This document shows positions 5,944-9,983 of a stretch of 9,983 nucleotides of DNA, one piece after another. The notes beneath the pieces are model-generated. The model made no database searches. It was given only the letters and a program-made list of their open reading frames with translations, and had not been told where the DNA came from. This stretch comes from a bacterium. Lineage in GTDB: Bacteria > Planctomycetota > UBA1135 > UBA2386. The translations under genes and the position numbers were made by a program. The DNA is taken from assembly GCA_011051855.1 (NCBI GenBank), contig DRKG01000218.1, forward strand, positions 1-9,983, given 5' to 3'. Each line of letters starts with the position of its first letter. The stretch's first letter is position 1.

Positions 5944-7869
5944 ATGGACTTCTTCGGACATCAAGAGCAAGCACGCCGACGCTCGGCACGTCTGGTCTGG
6001 CTGTTCGTGGCGGCGGTGCTGTGCATCATCGCCCTCATCTACGTCGCCGCGAAGATCACGCTGATCGCCACCAAGGCCGGCGACGACGCACTGATCGACT
6101 GGCCGGTGCTGGGCGCAGTCACCGCCGCGGTCGCCGTGCTCGTCGGCGGCGCCACGCTGTTCAAGACGGCGCAATTGCGCAGCGGCGGCGGCCGGGTCGC
6201 CGAAATGCTTGGCGGACGCCTGGTCGAAATCGACACCAAGGATCCGAAGGAGCGCATGCTGCGCAACGTCGTCGAGGAGATGGCGATCGCATCCGGACTG
6301 CCCGTGCCCGACATCTACGTGCTCGACAACGAAACCGGCATCAACGCGTTCGCCGCCGGCTGGTCGCCGGCCGACGCCGCCGTCGCCGTCACCCGCGGCA
6401 GCCTGGAGGCATTCACGCGCGACGAACTGCAGGGCGTGATCGCGCACGAGTTCAGCCACGTGTTCCACGGCGACATGCGGCTGAACATCCGCCTGATGGG
6501 CACGCTGTTCGGCATCGTCTGCATCGCCGTGATCGGCCGCATCCTGTTGCGTTCGATGTACTACTCCGGCGGCGGCCGCTCGCGCAGCAAGGACAAAGGC
6601 GGTGCCGCCGGCATCATGGTGTTCGGCCTCCTGTTGGTGGTGATCGGCTACGTCGGCGTGTTCTTCGCGCGACTGATCCAGGCGGCGGTGTCGCGGCAAC
6701 GCGAATACCTCGCCGATGCGAGCGCCGTGCAGTACACGCGCAACCCGCGCGGCATCGGGTTGGCGCTGGCGAAGATCGCCGGCATCGGCGGCAGGCTGAA
6801 GAGCGCGCACACCGAAGAAGCCAGCCACATGCTGTTTGCCGACGGCATCTCCAAGCTCGGCGGCGGCCTCGCCACCCACCCGCCGCTCGAGGACCGCATC
6901 GAACGCGTGCTGCCCGGGTTCCTGAAGCAGCTCGACCGCGACGGATCGCCGGAGGTCGCGGTCGCCAACACACCGCTGCCGGCGGCATTCGCGACCGCCG
7001 GAGCCGCGGGGCTAGCCGGCGGCAGCAGCGCGCGACAGGTCGTCGATTCGGTCGGCGCCCCCGGCGCGCGCCACGTCACCGCGGCCCACGATCTGCTGGC
7101 GGCGCTGCCACTCGACCTGAAGGTCGGCGCGCAGGAACCGGCCCGGGCACCGGCATTGTTGTTCGCGTTGCTGCTCGACGATGTCGACGAGGTTCGCAGC
7201 CGCCAGTTGCAACTGCTCGCGGAGCACGACCGCTGGCACCACGACGCCGCCGCCTGGTATCGGCACGTGCGCCGACTGGACCGGCGGCAGCGACTGCCGT
7301 TGCTCGAACTGCTGATGCCTACCCTGCGACGTCTGCCGGCCGAGGACCGCGCCAAGGTGCGCCACCTCGCGCGCGCGCTGGCACTCGCCGACGACGACCT
7401 GTCGCCGTTCGAGTTCGCGCTGCTGAAGTCGCTCGAACGCCACGTGCGCATCGCCGGCGAATCGCCGCGCCGCCCGAACGGTCGCCCGATCCCGCTGGCG
7501 GCCCGGCGCGAGGCCGCCGCGCTGGTGCTGTCGGTGATCGCGCACGCCGGTGCCGACGGCGAGGAAGGAGCCGCCGCGACCGCATTCCGACGGGGTGCGG
7601 ACGAACTGTCGCTGCCGGACGTACGTCTGGTCGCACGCGAAGCCGCGCGCCCCGAACACCTCGACCGGGCCATCGATGAACTCGCCGACGTCTCGCCGTT
7701 CGGCAAACGCAACCTGATCGCGGCCTGCGCCGAAGTCGCCGCGATCGACGGCCGCCTGGATCCCGACGAAGTCGACCTCGTGCGCGCGCTCGGCGAACTG
7801 TGGGACTGCCCGGTGCCCCTGCCGATCCCGGCTCAGTTCGGGACTTCCCCCGAACCCACCGTGCAATGA
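5944..7869 (+). CDS. M48 (HtpX-like) membrane metalloprotease with TerB-like C-terminal region
   Basis: A 641-residue inner-membrane zinc endopeptidase, likely acting in membrane protein quality control. Membrane segments lie near 17-39, 54-72, 184-202 and 224-247. The catalytic HEFSH is at 168-172 and the third zinc ligand is Glu254 in R-E-Y-L-A-D-A, followed by the family's T-H-P-P-L-E-D-R-I (311-319), so the protease looks active. HtpX proteins are about 290 residues; here some 310 more follow. After an Ala/Gly-rich linker (about 340-370), the helical C-terminal part has L-P-L-L-E-L-L-M-P-T-L-R-R-L ... D-D-L-S-P-F-E-F-A-L-L (about 453-502), and near the end A-E-V-A-A-I-D-G-R-L-D-P-D-E with a downstream C-P-V-P-L-P. 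That is the A-D-G-x-x-x-x-x-E pattern of TerB-like domains, known attached to M48 proteases. A weak GGAAGG (5927-5932) lies 11 bases before the ATG. The gene follows the methyltransferase by four bases. Confidence 0.9.
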   Translation: MDFFGHQEQARRRSARLVWLFVAAVLCIIALIYVAAKITLIATKAGDDALIDWPVLGAVTAAVAVLVGGATLFKTAQLRSGGGRVAEMLGGRLVEIDTKDPKERMLRNVVEEMAIASGLPVPDIYVLDNETGINAFAAGWSPADAAVAVTRGSLEAFTRDELQGVIAHEFSHVFHGDMRLNIRLMGTLFGIVCIAVIGRILLRSMYYSGGGRSRSKDKGGAAGIMVFGLLLVVIGYVGVFFARLIQAAVSRQREYLADASAVQYTRNPRGIGLALAKIAGIGGRLKSAHTEEASHMLFADGISKLGGGLATHPPLEDRIERVLPGFLKQLDRDGSPEVAVANTPLPAAFATAGAAGLAGGSSARQVVDSVGAPGARHVTAAHDLLAALPLDLKVGAQEPARAPALLFALLLDDVDEVRSRQLQLLAEHDRWHHDAAAWYRHVRRLDRRQRLPLLELLMPTLRRLPAEDRAKVRHLARALALADDDLSPFEFALLKSLERHVRIAGESPRRPNGRPIPLAARREAAALVLSVIAHAGADGEEGAAATAFRRGADELSLPDVRLVAREAARPEHLDRAIDELADVSPFGKRNLIAACAEVAAIDGRLDPDEVDLVRALGELWDCPVPLPIPAQFGTSPEPTVQ

Positions 7870-7884
7870 CCGGGCGACGGCGCC

Positions 7885-7910
7885 GATAGTCTGGCGCGCA
7901 GGGGAGGAGG
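7885..7910 (+). promoter_or_regulatory. Candidate promoter and strong RBS of the histidine kinase
   Basis: GATAGT (7885-7890) matches TATAAT at four of six bases and would start transcription near 7897. It is followed by the purine-rich Shine-Dalgarno GGGGAGGAGG (7901-7910), just before ATG 7914. A 5-base inverted repeat (GCGCC 7880-7884, GGCGC 7893-7897) flanks the -10 and could be an operator, but such short repeats arise easily in GC-rich DNA. The ribosome site is convincing; the promoter is weaker because no good -35 was found. Confidence 0.5.
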
Positions 7911-7913
7911 AAG

Positions 7914-8810
7914 ATGAACGCTACGGCGAAGAGGATCATTCTGGCCATGGTCGGTGTGCTGACCGTTTGGGCCGCAGCCGACCGGGCGGAAGCGCTCGGG
8001 CCGCTGCGCGACCTGCTGCTGGCGGTGGCCAGCGGCGCGCTGCTGGGCATCACCGCGGCCGCGCGGATCCGGCGACGGCGCGAGCGGCAGTTGACCAAGG
8101 CGCTGCAGCGGCGAGACGAGCGGCTGGCACAGACCGCCCACGAACTGCGCACGCCACTGACCGCGGTGATCAGCGCGATCGAGATCGTGCGATCGGGCAT
8201 CGCGACCACGCCCGAAGAGACCAAGGGGTTCCTCGACGAGGCGGACCTCGCCGCCCGGCACCTGTCGTTCCTGATTCATGACGTGCTCGACGTGGCGGCG
8301 CTCGACGCCGGCCGGCTGCGCCTCGAGATCGGCACCCACCCGGTCGGCGAGTTGCTGCGCGATGCCGTCCGGGTGCTCGGCATGCAGGCGACGCACAACG
8401 AGATCCAGGTCCAGGCCGACCCCGACCTGGCGGTGCGGGCCGACGCCCGACGCCTGCTGCAGGTGCTGTTCAATCTGGTCGGCAACGCGATCAAACACAG
8501 CCGACCCCGCGCACCGATCCGCGTGCAGGTACAACCGGCGGGCAACGAAGTGCTCTTCCAGGTGCAGGACGAAGGCCCGGGCGTCGCCGAGCACGTTCGC
8601 CCGCACCTGTTCACACCGTTTGCCGGCGACGACCAGCACCATCGCGCCGACAGCACCGGCCTCGGCCTGCACATCTGCCGGGGCCTGATCGCGGACATGG
8701 GCGGCCGCATCGGCTACCGACCGCGCCGTCCGCACGGTGCCGAGTTCTGGTTCACGCTGCCGCGCGCGCCGCAGCCCGCCGTTGCGCCGGACCCTGTCGG
8801 CGCGCAATGA
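7914..8810 (+). CDS. Membrane sensor histidine kinase
   Basis: A 298-residue two-component kinase that autophosphorylates on His and passes phosphate to a response regulator. Two short hydrophobic stretches (about 7-22 and 30-48) form a minimal membrane anchor with almost no periplasmic loop and no PAS, HAMP or GAF domain. A charged helix (51-70) leads into the HisKA box A-H-E-L-R-T-P-L with His75. The ATP-binding domain shows the N box F-N-L-V-G-N-A-I-K-H-S (185-195), G1 D-E-G-P-G (218-222), an F box near F232/F235, and G2 T-G-L-G-L (247-251); all catalytic residues appear present. With so little extracytoplasmic sequence, the signal is probably sensed in the membrane or through a partner. 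No response regulator lies in the window, so it looks like an orphan. The flanking M48 protease and secreted anchored protein hint at an envelope role, by inference only. Confidence 0.93.
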   Translation: MNATAKRIILAMVGVLTVWAAADRAEALGPLRDLLLAVASGALLGITAAARIRRRRERQLTKALQRRDERLAQTAHELRTPLTAVISAIEIVRSGIATTPEETKGFLDEADLAARHLSFLIHDVLDVAALDAGRLRLEIGTHPVGELLRDAVRVLGMQATHNEIQVQADPDLAVRADARRLLQVLFNLVGNAIKHSRPRAPIRVQVQPAGNEVLFQVQDEGPGVAEHVRPHLFTPFAGDDQHHRADSTGLGLHICRGLIADMGGRIGYRPRRPHGAEFWFTLPRAPQPAVAPDPVGAQ

Positions 8811-8817
8811 TGCCGGC
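8806..8817 (+). promoter_or_regulatory. Possible leaderless promoter (-10 AATGAT)
   Basis: AATGAT (8806-8811) is followed after six bases (GCCGGC) by ATG 8818, the same geometry as at 3092-3106. It matches TATAAT at four of six bases but overlaps the kinase TGA stop codon, which by itself supplies most of the hexamer, so a chance match is likely enough to keep confidence low. Confidence 0.3.
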
Positions 8818-9528
8818 ATGCTCCGCCGGTTCACCGCGGCGCTCGCCTTCGCGGTCGCCGTCCCATCGCAACAAACGCCGTCCCTGACGACGTTCCGGAA
8901 CTACAACCAGACGTTCCAGATCGAACTGCCGACCGGCTGGCGGCAGCTCGCGCCCAACGAGGCGCGACGCATCGGCGAAGACCCGCGCTCGCCGGTCGAA
9001 CTGCGGCTGGCGCAACCGACGCGCTTCTACGCGGTCGGGCCGGTCGATCGCTGGCTCGCCGGCGACTACTCCGGCCCGCTCCTGTTCGTGCACGAACAGG
9101 CCGAACAGTGGCACGTCGACTCCGACTACGCCGCCACCCTGCGCGCGAGCTGGCGGTCACACGGCGAGGCGAATGACGTGCGCCACGAACTCGCTGACAT
9201 CCATCGCGAGCGCGTCGGCACGCAGCAGGTCGAAAGCATCCTGGCGTTGCGCACCAGCACGCCGCGGCCTCCGGCTCCGGCGCGCCGATCCCTGGACGTG
9301 CACGCGCCGACCGCACGCCAGCAGATCACCCTCGCCTTTACCTGTTCGCCGGACGCATTCGACCGATGGCATCCGGAGTTCCGCGCCTGGCTGAAGACGG
9401 TGACGTTCGCGCGCATCGCCCCCGAGCCGGCGACACTGGCCGACCGGCTGTGGACACCGGTCGTGACCGGCGCGGTGGTCGGTGTCGTCCTGCTGCTCCT
9501 TTACCGCCATACGCGTTCGCGACGTTGA
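8818..9528 (+). CDS. Exported, C-terminally anchored PsbP/DcrB-like protein
   Basis: A 236-residue protein I cannot name by function. Residues 1-17 form a signal peptide (R-R, then an Ala/Phe/Val core, cleavage near A-V-A or V-P-S). The mature part opens with F-R-N-Y-N-Q-T-F-Q-I-E-L-P-T-G-W-R-Q-L, the typical beta-hairpin start of PsbP/Mog1/DcrB-like domains, and closes with I-T-L-A-F-T-C-S ... F-R-A-W-L-K-T-V-T-F, which also fits that fold; this is recognised by eye. A hydrophobic segment at about 213-229, followed by R-H-T-R-S-R-R, is a C-terminal membrane anchor with a positive inside tail, so the domain should face the periplasm. The start is ATG 8818, because the upstream in-frame codons belong to the kinase gene and the signal peptide begins here. 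It lies seven bases after the kinase stop and may be co-expressed with it, possibly as an accessory or sensing partner. Confidence 0.75.
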   Translation: MLRRFTAALAFAVAVPSQQTPSLTTFRNYNQTFQIELPTGWRQLAPNEARRIGEDPRSPVELRLAQPTRFYAVGPVDRWLAGDYSGPLLFVHEQAEQWHVDSDYAATLRASWRSHGEANDVRHELADIHRERVGTQQVESILALRTSTPRPPAPARRSLDVHAPTARQQITLAFTCSPDAFDRWHPEFRAWLKTVTFARIAPEPATLADRLWTPVVTGAVVGVVLLLLYRHTRSRR

Positions 9529-9552
9529 GACCGTGGGACGCGCTGCTACACT
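9525..9552 (+). promoter_or_regulatory. Sigma70-type promoter upstream of the nuclease gene
   Basis: TTGAGA (9525-9530, five of six matches to TTGACA) and TACACT (9547-9552, four of six to TATAAT) are separated by 16 bases. The -35 overlaps the stop codon of the preceding gene. Transcription would start near 9559, leaving a leader of about 38 bases to the proposed TTG start at 9597. Confidence 0.6.
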
Positions 9553-9596
9553 GCGCGGAGCCCTCGCCCAGGTCATCGCACGCTTTCCACACGATC

Positions 9597-9983
9597 TTGA
9601 AGAAGTCCGTCAAACCGCAGGGCCCCCGCAACCTCGACAAACACCTGTTCGAGGCTGGGCTGCAGTGTCACAAACGCCTCTGGCTCGACAGCCATGAACC
9701 GGCAATCGAAACGCCCTCGGCGATGCGCGCCGAGATGTCGCGTGTCGGCGACGCATTGCTGACGCTGGCGCGCAGCGCGTTCCCGATGGGGGTGGCCGTC
9801 GAAGCCGAAGACGTCGAGCAAGCGGTCGAGCGCACACAGGCCCTGATCGAGGCCGACACGCCGGTGCTGTTCGGGGCTACCTTCGTCAGCGACGACGTCG
9901 AAGCCCGCTGCGACATCCTGGTGATGCACAAGGATCGCGAGGTCGACCTGTTTGAAGTCAAGTCGGGCACCAAGGTCAAACAC
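9597..9983 (+). CDS. DUF2779/Cas4-like PD-(D/E)XK nuclease, N-terminal part (cut by window edge)
   Basis: The first 129 residues of a larger protein; the frame is open to the end of the window. L-x-x-G-L-Q-C-H-K-R-L-W-L (17-30, Cys24) matches the opening of DUF2779 and Cas4/RecB-like iron-sulfur nucleases. It is followed by R-V-G-D-A-L-L-x-L-A-R-x-x-F-P (49-63), T-Q-A-L-I (80-84), and the nuclease core: Asp106 in R-C-D-I-L-V plus Glu120 and Lys122 in L-F-E-V-K-S. I infer a Mg-dependent DNA nuclease domain, with a DUF2779 part expected beyond the edge. The start is uncertain: TTG 9597 gives M-K-K-S-V-K-P and is the only usual start codon between the predicted transcription start and the first conserved block, but it has no Shine-Dalgarno. 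ATG 9722 would delete the conserved Cys block. Genes of this type are often stand-alone; the biological role is not established. Confidence 0.75.
   Translation, partial: MKKSVKPQGPRNLDKHLFEAGLQCHKRLWLDSHEPAIETPSAMRAEMSRVGDALLTLARSAFPMGVAVEAEDVEQAVERTQALIEADTPVLFGATFVSDDVEARCDILVMHKDREVDLFEVKSGTKVKH

Noticed and set aside
5803..6879. A 358-codon minus-strand frame opposite the methyltransferase and M48 genes.
   Set aside because: Its composition (Ala, Asp, His, Arg, Gln runs) is that of an antisense shadow of the M48 coding sequence, which has an intact active site and membrane segments.

Overview
The window is a densely packed, very GC-rich stretch of bacterial chromosome (GC looks clearly above 65% by eye; not computed). 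It holds eleven genes with short gaps and several 4-base start/stop overlaps. The best lineage guess is Planctomycetota. The gene at 3104-4360 looks like a planctomycete-style secreted DUF1570/peptidase-MA-like protein with an internal 'LGH...GEW' segment, and most starts lack a Shine-Dalgarno sequence. I see no RNA genes, insertion sequences, CRISPR array, prophage or sharp composition change, so this reads as ordinary core/accessory chromosome.

Layout. Positions 1-3058 (+) look like one co-transcribed block: the 3' part of exodeoxyribonuclease III, then an ABC ATPase that starts inside its stop codon (GTGA), then an ABC-2-type permease that starts inside the ATPase stop (ATGA). A promoter-like TACGAT six bases before an ATG precedes a secreted protein (3104-4360) that resembles a gluzincin protease but has lost its zinc site. 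Its gene converges on a minus-strand pair: infA (translation initiation factor IF-1, 4857-5075) and a GNAT acetyltransferase of the spermidine/diamine type (4387-4860), joined by a GTGA overlap. infA has the clearest promoter (CTGGCA-17-TACAAT) and one of only two strong Shine-Dalgarno sites in the window.

From 5304 on everything is on the plus strand: a SAM-dependent methyltransferase; an HtpX-like M48 membrane metalloprotease with a long TerB-like C-terminal part; a short membrane histidine kinase with no adjacent response regulator; a secreted, C-terminally anchored PsbP/DcrB-like protein; and, after a good promoter (TTGAGA-16-TACACT), the 5' part of a DUF2779/Cas4-like PD-(D/E)XK nuclease that probably starts at TTG and runs off the window.

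Functional themes are envelope export, membrane protein quality control and signalling (ABC exporter, M48 protease, kinase, anchored protein), plus DNA repair/nuclease and translation functions. I found no convincing undescribed multi-gene system. The observations most worth following are the apparent pseudo-protease, the repeated -10/6-base/ATG arrangement suggesting leaderless mRNAs, the coupled infA-acetyltransferase pair, the M48-TerB fusion, and the DUF2779 nuclease at the right edge.
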